A stretch of DNA of 44,704 bases, taken from NCBI RefSeq assembly GCF_023115445.1, contig NZ_JALDUI010000018.1:1-44704 (forward strand), in the 5' to 3' direction. Origin of the DNA: Streptococcus sp. oral taxon 431 (lineage in GTDB: Bacteria > Bacillota > Bacilli > Lactobacillales > Streptococcaceae). The notes beneath the pieces were generated by a model, which did no database searches, had not been told where the DNA came from, and saw only the letters and a program-made list of their open reading frames with translations. Positions 34,775-43,939 of this stretch are shown here, one piece after another. Position numbers and translations under genes: made by a program. The number at the start of each line of letters is the position of its first letter. The stretch's first letter is position 1.

Positions 34775-35004
34775 CTAATTACACCCCTTTGAGAAACTTC
34801 AACTTTATTTAAAAGATACAAAACATCGAGTGATAGTAACAATTTTGTAAAATCGATAGATTCATTATATTCTTTATGGATTTCTTCTAATAAATCATCG
34901 ATATTAAGGTTGCCTTCCTTTAATATTGATAGAATGCATCCAGATAAATAATAAATCGTGTCTTTTGGTTTTAAATCTCTTTCAATTATTAAATCATCAT
35001 TCAT
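34756..35004 (-). CDS. ABC-3C system middle component (MC6-like)
   Basis: 82 residues with a compact helical, winged-helix-like pattern: Y-Y-L-S-G-C-I-L-S-I-L-K-E-G, I-D-D-L-L-E-E-I, then L-L-L-S-L-D-V-L-Y-L-L-N-K-V-E and R-G-V-I-R-C-I. Length and order between effector and ATPase match the ABC-3C middle component, most like type 6 as remembered. Starts one base after the previous stop and overlaps the ATPase start by 19 bases, so expression is tightly coupled. It probably bridges ATPase and effector. Confidence 0.75.
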   Translation of the reverse strand: MNDDLIIERDLKPKDTIYYLSGCILSILKEGNLNIDDLLEEIHKEYNESIDFTKLLLSLDVLYLLNKVEVSQRGVIRCILED

Positions 35005-35005
35005 T

Positions 35006-35548
35006 TTAGTCTACTACCTCCAATATTTTACACTTAGAAAAAGCATATAACATAATTAAATAGATCGCATAGTCAACTTGTTCATCATATAAATTAGTAG
35101 GGTTAACAAAATCTTCATTACAAATCTCTTCTTTTAATTTATTGAATATCTGTTCAAGAATAAAATCTCCATCGATATTATCATTATTATCATTTGGTTT
35201 TATTTTCAAATACAACGTTTTCATTTTTTTCATTATAGAAGTTGGATCTGGGATAGTTTTTAAAACATTTTCAATAGAATCATATCCTTCCGAATATTCA
35301 TCGAAAATTTCAATATACTTTTTTACATTATTATATTCAAACTTTTGGAGCCAGTCAGAATTTTTTCGTATTGAGTAGTCACTTTCCTCGATATCTATAT
35401 TTGAGATTTTTATACATATTTCTCTTAATAAGGATCTTGGAATAGTGCGATTATTAATATTATCTAGTTTATTTACGTTAACTGTATTACCATCCCCTGA
35501 AATGCTTATTCCATTTTCTCCTGAACTTACATTTGTATTCAAAACCAT
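35006..35548 (-). CDS. ABC-3C system effector-type protein with GDGNT motif
   Basis: 180 residues. The N-terminus carries S-S-G-E-N-G-I-S-I-S-G-D-G-N-T-V-N-V, a Gly/Asn-rich turn motif found at the front of ABC-3C third components. The rest is acidic and helical (ABC-3C C-terminal-domain-like), ending Y-A-I-Y-L-I-M-L-Y-A-F-S-K-C. No nuclease or peptidase signature is visible. Its start overlaps the stop of the 78-residue membrane protein gene by one base (TAATG), and that protein ends with a near copy of the same motif. The true killing activity may lie in the membrane partner (inference). Confidence 0.7.
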   Translation of the reverse strand: MVLNTNVSSGENGISISGDGNTVNVNKLDNINNRTIPRSLLREICIKISNIDIEESDYSIRKNSDWLQKFEYNNVKKYIEIFDEYSEGYDSIENVLKTIPDPTSIMKKMKTLYLKIKPNDNNDNIDGDFILEQIFNKLKEEICNEDFVNPTNLYDEQVDYAIYLIMLYAFSKCKILEVVD

Positions 35549-35784
35549 TATCTTCCACCATTAATAGTATTGCTATCTCCAACAACACTTATCCCACTTT
35601 CTCCTGAATTTGCTTTTCTATTAGTAAATACCTCATTTTTTGATTGCTTACTCTTAAAATTTAACTCAGTATTTATATTCTTTTCAATTTCTTTTACCTT
35701 TTTAACTGAATTAACTGATGCAACGAAAGCTATAATTGATAAAAGTGATGCTATAATTCCTAAAAAATTATTTAAATTATCCAT
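35548..35784 (-). CDS. Small membrane protein of the ABC-3C operon with C-terminal GDSNT motif
   Basis: 78 residues from ATG 35784 (AGGGG nine bases upstream; the TTG at 35793 is too close to it). Membrane helix at about residues 6-25 (L-G-I-I-A-S-L-L-S-I-I-A-F-V-A), a charged linker, and a C-terminal S-G-E-S-G-I-S-V-V-G-D-S-N-T-I-N that mirrors the N-terminus of the next protein. It is the first gene of the four-gene operon. It could anchor the complex to the membrane or be a pore-type effector; alternatively the pair arose by splitting one ORF. Confidence 0.65.
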   Translation of the reverse strand: MDNLNNFLGIIASLLSIIAFVASVNSVKKVKEIEKNINTELNFKSKQSKNEVFTNRKANSGESGISVVGDSNTINGGR

Positions 35785-36047
35785 TAATTTCAACCCCTAT
35801 ATCTATTTTTTGTTTATATTTTAACATATTTTCCTGTATATGATTATATTTTTTGCTTCAGTAGTGTATCGAGTAATTACATAATAAAATCAAAATTAAT
35901 AATTCATATCTTCTAAATTAATATTTATATTTATATTTTTTGAGTCATTAAAGTTGCTTAAATACTAAGTGTTTTTAACTATAAAATGTTAAAATATAAT
36001 AGACTAATAGAAAAGTTGTTTAATAAAAAATCTCGGGAGAAATAAAG
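35785..36047. promoter_or_regulatory. Divergent intergenic region between the ABC-3C operon and the R-M genes
   Basis: 263 bp, extremely AT-rich, no gene. TATAAT at 35995-36000 is a consensus -10 for the plus-strand restriction genes, with no clear -35 hexamer. The minus-strand start is served by AGGGG only, and its promoter is not obvious. The shared gap would allow joint control of both defence systems. Confidence 0.45.
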
Positions 36048-39000
36048 ATGGCATATCCTCAATTTATAGATAACTCTAGAAAAAAATTATCTGATGTACT
36101 AAATGAAATTGCTCCAAATTACTCTGTACTTCGAATAGCAACTGGATATTGGGATCTAGCTGGCACTATTGAACTAATTGACGATTTTGAGCAATATTCG
36201 AAAATTCAATTATTGATTGGTAAAGAGCCTATTGCTCACAGGCTGCAAATACAATATAACATTGATATAAATGCCCCTGAGAACCTATTCCCAGAATCTG
36301 ATATAACTCATGATCTACAAGAATATGGAAAAGGAGGAGATAATACGAAAATACTCGAACAACTCCGCATGACCGCCAAAAAACTTGTAAATCTAATTGA
36401 AAACAACAAACTTGAAGTAAAAATATATAGAGAACCTCGGCTTCATGCTAAAGCTTATATATTTGGAGAACTAGGAGATGCTGACTCAGTTGGTATTATT
36501 GGTTCTTCAAATTTTACAAAGGCAGGACTCACCTCCAATGCAGAGCTAAATTTTCTTACAGAAAACTACCAAATTGTTGAATTCAAACCAACCAGTGATA
36601 AACAACAAAATGGACATATCGTATGGTTTGATGAACTATGGAAAGACGCTGAAGACTGGACTGGAGAATTCAGTAACATCATTGTGGATAGCCCTGTTGG
36701 TGATAAAACATATGGTGCTTATGATGTTTACATCAAAACTCTTATGGAGGTCTTCCCAGAGGAACTGCAGCCTGTTGATCCTTTTGACAAAGATATTGAG
36801 GATATTCTTCACCCATTCCAAAATCAAAATGCACTCGATTTAAGGCGGAAACTGTCACGTTATGGCGTTGCAATGCTTTCAGATTCTGTCGGTCTAGGAA
36901 AAACCATCACAGCTGCTGCTATCATTAAACAATATATCGAGGATGGAAACAACAATATTGTTATTATTCCACCAGCATCGCTTAAACAACAATGGATTGA
37001 CGAGTTAGAAGGAGAAAGATGGAATCTTCGTGAGGGAAAAGATTTCAGATTGATCTCCCAACAAGATTCTGGAACAATACAAGAACAAATTGATTACTTT
37101 AAACATCATAAAAACTCTCGAAATACTATTGACTTATTCGTAGTTGATGAGGCTCACAATTTAAGAAATCAAGGAAGTACTCGCTATCAAAAAATTTTAC
37201 AACTATTCCAGGAAAATCCTCAATCGAAAGTTCTTTTACTCACTGCTACACCTATTAATAACTCTTTGATTGATTTTGCAAATCAAATACAACTAGGTGC
37301 AAAAGGTGATCTGGTTTCCATCAATGTTCCGTATAAAAGTAATAAAGGTAAAACTCTTGAATACATTGACTTCTTTGAAGCATTAAGGCGAATTCAATCA
37401 GAAGCAACTCGTGCTGAAAAACGAGGAGAAGAATTTGATTGGGATTTCCATAAAAATACTATCATTGCTGGAATAAGGCATTATCTTGTTAGATCAACAA
37501 GACAAGGTGTTATCAAAAATGAGCAGATGAATTCTACAAATGGACGAACCAATCCTTTCCCAACGTCAACAATCGAACAGTTCCCCTATACTTATCTCAG
37601 TGAGGATAATGAATTTATCCATCAAGTCCTAGATGAAGTAAAAGATTCAACTTTCGAAAATCTAACTCCTGCAACTCTAAACCTAAATTTAATTAGTGAA
37701 TTAACACAACGCACTTCTCATCCACTTGATTTATATAAGGAAATCCATAAAGAACAACAATCTGGAATTAATATTTCTGAAAAATATAACCTCTCAATAA
37801 AGTCGAATAGAGAAGCTATTTTTATTAATGAAGATGAAGTTTCAAGTATTATTCCAACATTATTTAAAGTGATAAACTTTCTGGGCTTTGCACCATATAA
37901 ACCAGATTCCTATTCTCATAATATTTACAATAAAACAATTAATGAAATTCGTGCATTAGATCTAAAAGGAAATGAAGCTAATAAATTAAGGACTCAACTT
38001 GCCATTCACAATATGCTTCATGTAACTTGGCTCAAGCGCTTGGAATCATCTACAGCCACCCTACTAAGATCTGTGCAGAATTACCAAGATAGGATTGCAT
38101 TGTTTGAAAAATGGTTGGATAGGGGATATATAGTTAGTCTGACCGATGCTGTAACTCTTGATAGTGAATATGGTGAAGATATTGATAAAGCTTTTGAAGA
38201 TTATGAAAAATACTTGTCAGATTTAGACGAGGCTATGTCTCAAGGTAACGAACAAGACATTAAAAAACGTGGTGTAGAAAGAAAAGAAGCTGATGAAAAA
38301 CTATTTAATATTGCTCAATTAAAAAAAGATCTCCAACGAGATAAAGACATATGTAAATTTTTAACTTCTGTATTAACAAGATTAAGTAAAAAAGGCCATG
38401 ACGGAAAGCTAAATGCATTTGCAGATAAAATAGTAGAACGATTAGAAGAAAACAAATATGGAAAAAAACTATTAGTTTTTAGTTTCTTTTCTGATACAAT
38501 TGATTATCTGAAAGAAAGCCTCCCACAAATATTAGAAAATAGGATTCCTAACTTCTCAAAACGTGCGGAATTTATTTCAGGTAATAGTGTCTATGTTGAA
38601 GAAATTACTAAACGCTTTTCTCCGATTAGTAAAAAAGCAACGATTAAGAAGCAGGACGAACTCGATTTCTTATTTGCTACTGATGTACTTTCTGAAGGTC
38701 AAAACTTACAAGATGCTGGTTTCTTAGTGAATTATGATTTACATTGGAATCCTGTGAGAATGATTCAAAGAAATGGTCGAATCAATCGTTTAGGATCAAC
38801 ATATGAAAACATCCTTATTGCAAACGTAAAGCCTCATGATGACTTAGAGTTCTATCTAAACTTAATTAGACGTCTAGAACACAAAATTGCAACAATCAAC
38901 TTTACCGTTGGTAACGATCAAAGTATATTAGGTGAAAGTGAAAATCCAATAGAATTTCATGAAATATTGGAATCTGATAACATTTTTGATGATGATATTG

Positions 39001-39761
39001 ACAAAGCTTCAAAAGCAATGGAACGATTTGAAAATACCGAAGATATATTAGATTGGGTTGATAATTATTCCACTGAATTACGGAAATTTATTGATGCTCA
39101 CAAAGAAGATGGAGCAATTAAGAGGATTCAAAGTATCCCTGATGGAAAATGGAATTACCTTCCGAAATCAACTGAAAATTTTGAGAATCTAGACTATGTT
39201 ATCGGACTATATAGAGCCAAAGGTAAAATCTCTGCTACTGGTGCACTGATAAAAGATATTGGTTTCGTAAGCATCGAAAAAAGCTCAGAAAAAAGAGGGC
39301 CATTCAGCTCGCTTCAAGCAAAATACATTCAAGAAAAGGATGCTTTGAAACAAATTCAAACGACTCCCCAAGATAATAAACGTATGATAGATAAAATACC
39401 AGTCGATAGATCGGAATATATCAAAAAAGGTAATACTGAAATTTGTGTGCAATTTGAATCAGCTAATCCAGTTTATAGTATAAAGCAACAAGGGATGCAC
39501 GCTCTTGAAATTTTAAAAACTTATTTTGGTTCAAGTTACAATCTTGTTGGAATTATTGAAAAAGGAATACGTTATTCAAATGATAAACGAGCTTTTGAAC
39601 AAATTGTTCGAGAAGTAAATAAACAAAACAAAGAAAATGGTGAATTAACACCACGAGTAATCAAGAATTTTGAGAACTTACTAACTAAGCTTTTACAAGC
39701 TGAATCGGACGTAAAAAGAATAGAGAAAGTCGAAGGTGTATTATTCTATGCAAAACCATAA
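36048..39761 (+). CDS. Phospholipase D-like nuclease / SNF2-family helicase
   Basis: 1237 residues. An N-terminal PLD-type domain carries H-A-K-A-Y-I-F with downstream G-S-S-N-F-T (residues ~138-165), the HKD half-motif used by BfiI-like nucleases. The SNF2 motor has Walker A D-S-V-G-L-G-K-T-I, D-E-A-H-N-L and L-L-T-A-T-P-I-N-N-S. The C-terminal helicase lobe has F-A-T-D-V-L-S-E-G-Q-N-L-Q and R-M-I-Q-R-N-G-R-I-N-R-L-G-S. A GGGAG site precedes ATG. It overlaps the methyltransferase gene by 14 bases. Probably translocates on DNA and cleaves; only one HKD is seen, so dimerisation would be needed. Confidence 0.88.
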   Translation: MAYPQFIDNSRKKLSDVLNEIAPNYSVLRIATGYWDLAGTIELIDDFEQYSKIQLLIGKEPIAHRLQIQYNIDINAPENLFPESDITHDLQEYGKGGDNTKILEQLRMTAKKLVNLIENNKLEVKIYREPRLHAKAYIFGELGDADSVGIIGSSNFTKAGLTSNAELNFLTENYQIVEFKPTSDKQQNGHIVWFDELWKDAEDWTGEFSNIIVDSPVGDKTYGAYDVYIKTLMEVFPEELQPVDPFDKDIEDILHPFQNQNALDLRRKLSRYGVAMLSDSVGLGKTITAAAIIKQYIEDGNNNIVIIPPASLKQQWIDELEGERWNLREGKDFRLISQQDSGTIQEQIDYFKHHKNSRNTIDLFVVDEAHNLRNQGSTRYQKILQLFQENPQSKVLLLTATPINNSLIDFANQIQLGAKGDLVSINVPYKSNKGKTLEYIDFFEALRRIQSEATRAEKRGEEFDWDFHKNTIIAGIRHYLVRSTRQGVIKNEQMNSTNGRTNPFPTSTIEQFPYTYLSEDNEFIHQVLDEVKDSTFENLTPATLNLNLISELTQRTSHPLDLYKEIHKEQQSGINISEKYNLSIKSNREAIFINEDEVSSIIPTLFKVINFLGFAPYKPDSYSHNIYNKTINEIRALDLKGNEANKLRTQLAIHNMLHVTWLKRLESSTATLLRSVQNYQDRIALFEKWLDRGYIVSLTDAVTLDSEYGEDIDKAFEDYEKYLSDLDEAMSQGNEQDIKKRGVERKEADEKLFNIAQLKKDLQRDKDICKFLTSVLTRLSKKGHDGKLNAFADKIVERLEENKYGKKLLVFSFFSDTIDYLKESLPQILENRIPNFSKRAEFISGNSVYVEEITKRFSPISKKATIKKQDELDFLFATDVLSEGQNLQDAGFLVNYDLHWNPVRMIQRNGRINRLGSTYENILIANVKPHDDLEFYLNLIRRLEHKIATINFTVGNDQSILGESENPIEFHEILESDNIFDDDIDKASKAMERFENTEDILDWVDNYSTELRKFIDAHKEDGAIKRIQSIPDGKWNYLPKSTENFENLDYVIGLYRAKGKISATGALIKDIGFVSIEKSSEKRGPFSSLQAKYIQEKDALKQIQTTPQDNKRMIDKIPVDRSEYIKKGNTEICVQFESANPVYSIKQQGMHALEILKTYFGSSYNLVGIIEKGIRYSNDKRAFEQIVREVNKQNKENGELTPRVIKNFENLLTKLLQAESDVKRIEKVEGVLFYAKP

Positions 39762-42700
39762 TGGCATTCATACAATAGACAAATTAGTCAAACAACTATC
39801 GAGTGAAAAGAATGAGTGGATATCCCTCGCTATAGCAATTGACTTAGCTGATGAAATAATGAGAGGGATCCTTCCAAATCAAGATAGATGGACTAGTATG
39901 TTGGAACACGATAGTCAAAATACTGGAAATCTCCCCTCTCCTCTTCCAATGGATATTTTCCATAATCAAAAACAAAGAACATGGTTTCGTGAACACCCAG
40001 AATCTAATTCTGCACGTTCAGCCTTTCAACACTTCAAACAGGATGACTGTGTAGTTGAAAGTAAGTTATTCTGGTTTAGTGAAAGTGCAACTAAACAAAA
40101 GATTTCAGCTTCAACAGAATTTACATCTAACTGGGAAGACTCTGACTTAACAAGAATTCCAAGCAACAAGATTGGAATCGATTTTTTCCTGACATCTGAT
40201 GCCAATTCTCTCCTAATTGTACTTTCAAATAGAAAAAAAATTCGTGTTATGGAGTTACATGATCATTTGAGTAATACTCAAAAACAAATTTTTGACAATC
40301 TATTTAAAGCAGCAAATGGTGATGATTCAAAAATTAATAATGGTCAAAATCTCGAACCTCAACAGACTATTCATAAAAAACTATGGGATGCGTTGCAACT
40401 GAAAGAAGTTAATAAACAATTCTATTCAATTATTGCAAAATTCTTTGAAGATCTAGTTGAAACTATGGAAAATCAAGGAAAGAACTCAGAAGATGCAAAA
40501 CAATTTTCTTCCCGACTTCTAGGACGAATGCTTTTCATTTGGTTCTTACGGAAAATGAGTATTATTTATGAGGACTTTGGATACTTTGAAATAGATGGTT
40601 TATCAGCTACTGAATATTATGAAAAGAAAATAAAACTTCTATTTTTTAGTACCCTAAACACTGATATTTCCGATCGTAAACACCTAGATTATATAACACC
40701 GTATTTAAATGGTGGGTTATTTGAACCCAAGGAAAATGATTTTATTGGTGAAACAATCAATTTCCCACAAGATTATTTTAAAAATCTTTTTGATAGGTTT
40801 AACGAGTTCAATTTTACTACTGATGAATCTAGTGCTGATTTTGAAGTGATTGCAGTCGATCCTGAAATGTTAGGACAAGTATTTGAAAATCTATTGGCTT
40901 CCCAAAATGAAGATACTGGACAGAGCGCACGGAAATTAAGTGGAGCATTCTACACTCCGAGAGATATTGTAGCATTTATTTGTAAAGAATCTTTAAGGGA
41001 ATATTTATATAACAAGGTGGGAAATAGAGTCTTCAATCAAGGAATAGACTTACTAATTGACTATTCAGATGCTGAATTTTTAGCAAGAAAAAGTACATCT
41101 GGTGCTGATTTATGGGGAATCAATAGTAAAAATATAACAAAAACTATCCTTGAGGCACTAGATAGCTATAAGGTTTTAGATCCCGCTTGTGGTTCTGGTG
41201 CTTTTCCAATGGGGATGATTCAACTACTTGTTAGAACATATGAAAGATTACTAAAATCCTTTGATGCATATGAACTTAAACTTTCTATTATTGAAAACAA
41301 CATCTTTGGAGTAGATATCGAACCGATGGCAATTGAGATTTCTCGTTTAAGAGCTTGGCTTTCAGTAATTATTGACGAACCCGATAAAAGTAAAATCCAG
41401 CCTTTACCTAACCTAGATTTTAAGTTTGTTTGTGCTAATAGTTTAATCTCTTTATCTCAAGATGACGATAATATTTTTGACGACCAAGATTTAGACCTAA
41501 AACTTTCGGACATTCGACAAAAATATTTTAATGCTCGTATAAAGAGTTCCAAAGATAACTGGCAAAAAAAGTATTATGAATTAACAACAGGAAAAATTCA
41601 ACTTTGGGAATCGGTACGTTCCGAACAATTAAAATCCTTCGACCCTTTTATTGTAAAGAAACCAGCAAGCTTTTTTGACAGTTATTTTATGTTTGGAGTT
41701 CACAAATTTGATGCAATTATTGGAAATCCTCCCTACGTTGGAACCAAAAAGCGGAGCACGGCTGATAAAATAGCTCTAGAAAATGAATTTGGATTTGCAG
41801 ATGATCTATACAGCCACTTCTTCTTCAAAGGAATTGAACTACTTGAAGAAGGAGGAAGTCTTACATATATCACTTCTAAATCTTTTTGGACGATTCAATC
41901 GAAGAAAAACTTAAGAGATTTACTACTTTCTAACACAATAAATTATATCTTTGACACTGCTAATCCATTTGAATCCGCGATGGTAGATACTGCGATTACA
42001 TCCGTTAATAAGAATAAATATGAGTTAGAAAACACGATTATGTTTATTGACGGAAGTAAAAATATATTAGAACCTATATATTTTAAAGTTGAACAATCTA
42101 CTTATGTAAATACTCAAAATACTGTTATTTTTAAACCAACTAAGCACAACCTAAAAATTTATCAATTATATAGAGATAAGATTAAAGAACTAAATAATAT
42201 GTGGTGGGATAAAATTTCCACCAGTAGCAAAATTGAACAGAATAAAAAAGAACTCAATGAATATCGAAGCAATTTAAAACCTGGAGACATTGCTTTATTA
42301 GGCTGTTTATCAGTAGGAGGTGTTGGTTTACAAACTGGTAATAATGGTAAGTATATTGCTGTTAGGAAATCAACTAAATGGGCTGAAAATATTATGAACA
42401 CACGCCCTAGAAAATTAAAAAATGCGATCAATAAATATAACATTACATCTAATGACTTAAATGATTATTCAGATCCGAACCAGCTATTGATTGATTTGGA
42501 TGAATATCAAATCGCTGAACTCTTTGATTCAATAAAAGAAAAATATGGTCGAGATGTTTTCGGACAAGGATATCTTTATCGAATTATAGAGGACAATGAA
42601 ATTACTGATGTAGATTCCCTCACTGATGACGAAAAATTACACGGAATTTCTACCGAAAAAAATTATTACGTTCCATATGACAAAGGAGATAAAGACGGAA

Positions 42701-43200
42701 ACAGATGGTACCTAGAAACACCATTTGCCATTGCGTGGTCAAAAGAAAACGTAAGCTATCTGAAAACTGATCCTCGGGCAAGATATCAAGGATATTCCTA
42801 CTTTTTTAAAGAAGGTTTCTGTTGGTCTGATATAAATACTACTTATTTGAAATGTCGCTTGAAACAAAAAAGTATTAATGATGTTAAAAGTATGAGTTTA
42901 TATGGATTGTCTCAGAAAGTACCAGAATACTATATCATAAGTATCATTAATTCAAAATTCATGAGCGAGTATGTTAATGATTTTGTAAATAATACTCAGA
43001 CATTCCAAATAAACGATGCACGCCAATTGCCAATAGTTGTACCATCTCCTGAAAAACTTCAAGAGTTACTTCCACTCTTCCATGAGGTGATTCAAATAAA
43101 GAAATCTGATTATAGCTCCCAAGAAGATAAGGCTAGGGCATTAAAACTAATCGAAGATAAAATCGAAGATATTATTCTTGAAATATATCAAATAAAATAG
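39748..43200 (+). CDS. Eco57I-like N6-adenine DNA methyltransferase / specificity protein
   Basis: 1150 residues from ATG 39748 (AAGGTG nine bases upstream; a GTG at 39736 is the alternative). The SAM-binding motif is V-L-D-P-A-C-G-S-G-A-F-P-M-G, followed by G-V-D-I-E-P-M-A-I-E-I-S-R-L-R-A-W-L and the catalytic I-I-G-N-P-P-Y-V-G. A type I/IIG-like S-G-A-F-Y-T-P-R-D-I-V lies upstream of motif I. The last ~350 residues (from about 800) resemble a TaqI-type target-recognition domain. Modifies adenine at a specific site, and with the helicase-nuclease forms a two-gene restriction system. Confidence 0.88.
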   Translation: MQNHNGIHTIDKLVKQLSSEKNEWISLAIAIDLADEIMRGILPNQDRWTSMLEHDSQNTGNLPSPLPMDIFHNQKQRTWFREHPESNSARSAFQHFKQDDCVVESKLFWFSESATKQKISASTEFTSNWEDSDLTRIPSNKIGIDFFLTSDANSLLIVLSNRKKIRVMELHDHLSNTQKQIFDNLFKAANGDDSKINNGQNLEPQQTIHKKLWDALQLKEVNKQFYSIIAKFFEDLVETMENQGKNSEDAKQFSSRLLGRMLFIWFLRKMSIIYEDFGYFEIDGLSATEYYEKKIKLLFFSTLNTDISDRKHLDYITPYLNGGLFEPKENDFIGETINFPQDYFKNLFDRFNEFNFTTDESSADFEVIAVDPEMLGQVFENLLASQNEDTGQSARKLSGAFYTPRDIVAFICKESLREYLYNKVGNRVFNQGIDLLIDYSDAEFLARKSTSGADLWGINSKNITKTILEALDSYKVLDPACGSGAFPMGMIQLLVRTYERLLKSFDAYELKLSIIENNIFGVDIEPMAIEISRLRAWLSVIIDEPDKSKIQPLPNLDFKFVCANSLISLSQDDDNIFDDQDLDLKLSDIRQKYFNARIKSSKDNWQKKYYELTTGKIQLWESVRSEQLKSFDPFIVKKPASFFDSYFMFGVHKFDAIIGNPPYVGTKKRSTADKIALENEFGFADDLYSHFFFKGIELLEEGGSLTYITSKSFWTIQSKKNLRDLLLSNTINYIFDTANPFESAMVDTAITSVNKNKYELENTIMFIDGSKNILEPIYFKVEQSTYVNTQNTVIFKPTKHNLKIYQLYRDKIKELNNMWWDKISTSSKIEQNKKELNEYRSNLKPGDIALLGCLSVGGVGLQTGNNGKYIAVRKSTKWAENIMNTRPRKLKNAINKYNITSNDLNDYSDPNQLLIDLDEYQIAELFDSIKEKYGRDVFGQGYLYRIIEDNEITDVDSLTDDEKLHGISTEKNYYVPYDKGDKDGNRWYLETPFAIAWSKENVSYLKTDPRARYQGYSYFFKEGFCWSDINTTYLKCRLKQKSINDVKSMSLYGLSQKVPEYYIISIINSKFMSEYVNDFVNNTQTFQINDARQLPIVVPSPEKLQELLPLFHEVIQIKKSDYSSQEDKARALKLIEDKIEDIILEIYQIK

Positions 43201-43250
43201 GTATAAATATTTTAAAAGAGAGAACGTATCTCGTACAATGTCATAAGGTT

Positions 43251-43290
43251 AAGAAATTCAAATACAATTCTGTATTTGGATTTCTTTTTT
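43251..43290 (+). terminator. Terminator of the R-M operon
   Basis: AAGAAATTCAAATACA-ATTC-TGTATTTGGATTTCTTTTTT, a strong hairpin with a T run, 50 bases past the methyltransferase stop. Confidence 0.8.
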
Positions 43291-43323
43291 ATTTGATAAA
43301 TTATAGTTAAGGAGATGTTTTCC

Positions 43324-43377
43324 ATGATGAAACAGATAAAAGCCCTCTTGAAAAAATATAACAGATATATCAGTTAG
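43324..43377 (+). pseudogene. 18-codon ORF with a good ribosome site, probable truncated gene start
   Basis: AAGGAG precedes ATGATG by about nine bases. The peptide is M-M-K-Q-I-K-A-L-L-K-K-Y-N-R-Y-I-S, basic. It sits right after the R-M terminator. It reads like the N-terminus of a larger protein cut off by insertion or deletion, though a true micropeptide cannot be excluded. Confidence 0.35.
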
Positions 43378-43407
43378 AAACAATAAGGCTTTATTTAACA
43401 AGACTCA

Positions 43408-43662
43408 TTAAATTAATTCTTTATCTATCTGATTTTCCTTTGCAACGACAAATTCTTTAATCAATTGATAGATAACAGCAAATATCGCTTTAAAGAATAT
43501 CATTCCAAGTATGCCAAAGAGTTTACCTCCGATACTAGCTGCTGCAATCATAAAAACAGCTGCTAAAGCAATGGACTGATTTACAGCTGTATAACTTGAT
43601 AAAGAAAAATAGAAAATAAGGCTTGAGTTGAACTGACTGTTAACTACCAGATTAAATTCCAT
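43408..43662 (-). pseudogene. C-terminal fragment of an AI-2E/PerM-family transporter
   Basis: 84 codons. The segment A-A-S-I-G-G-K-L-F-G-I-L-G-M-I-F-F followed by F-A-V-I-Y-Q-L-I-K-E-F matches the last helices of AI-2E-type exporters, which are normally about 350-400 residues. The first ~30 codons are unrelated-looking and there is no ribosome binding site. It is likely a leftover of the gene displaced when the island arrived. Confidence 0.5.
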
Positions 43663-43765
43663 CTATTGTGAAATAAAATGAAACAAGACTAAAAAAATTT
43701 CATCTCTTAGCCTAAAGGGGGATGGGGATTCCCCAAAATTCAAATCACCTCAAAAGTACATACAC

Positions 43766-43905
43766 TATGTGTATACAAATTTTGGGTGTGATTTTGGGAG
43801 TATGTGTATACAGACTCTGAGCTCGCAAAGTCATATTATGAGAAATCTATCCCCTTCGATAAAATAATCCAAAAAATCAATTTGACTGTCATTTGTGTGT
43901 ACAAA
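43766..43905. repeat. Three TGT(G)TATACA-type boxes
   Basis: TATGTGTATACA occurs at 43766-43777 and again at 43801-43812, centres 35 bases apart. A related TGTGTGTACAAA lies at 43894-43905. Each is a near palindrome. Between the first two, TTTTGGG repeats twice. No gene covers this stretch (43663-43937). They could be operator sites or remnants of a mobile-element end. Confidence 0.4.
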
Positions 43906-43939
43906 TATTTTAAGAAGATATATAAAAAACGCTGCGAAT

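Noticed and set aside
36048..43200. DISARM system
   Set aside because: An SNF2 helicase and an adenine methylase are present, but no DUF1998 (drmB), drmA helicase or separate drmC gene is in the window.
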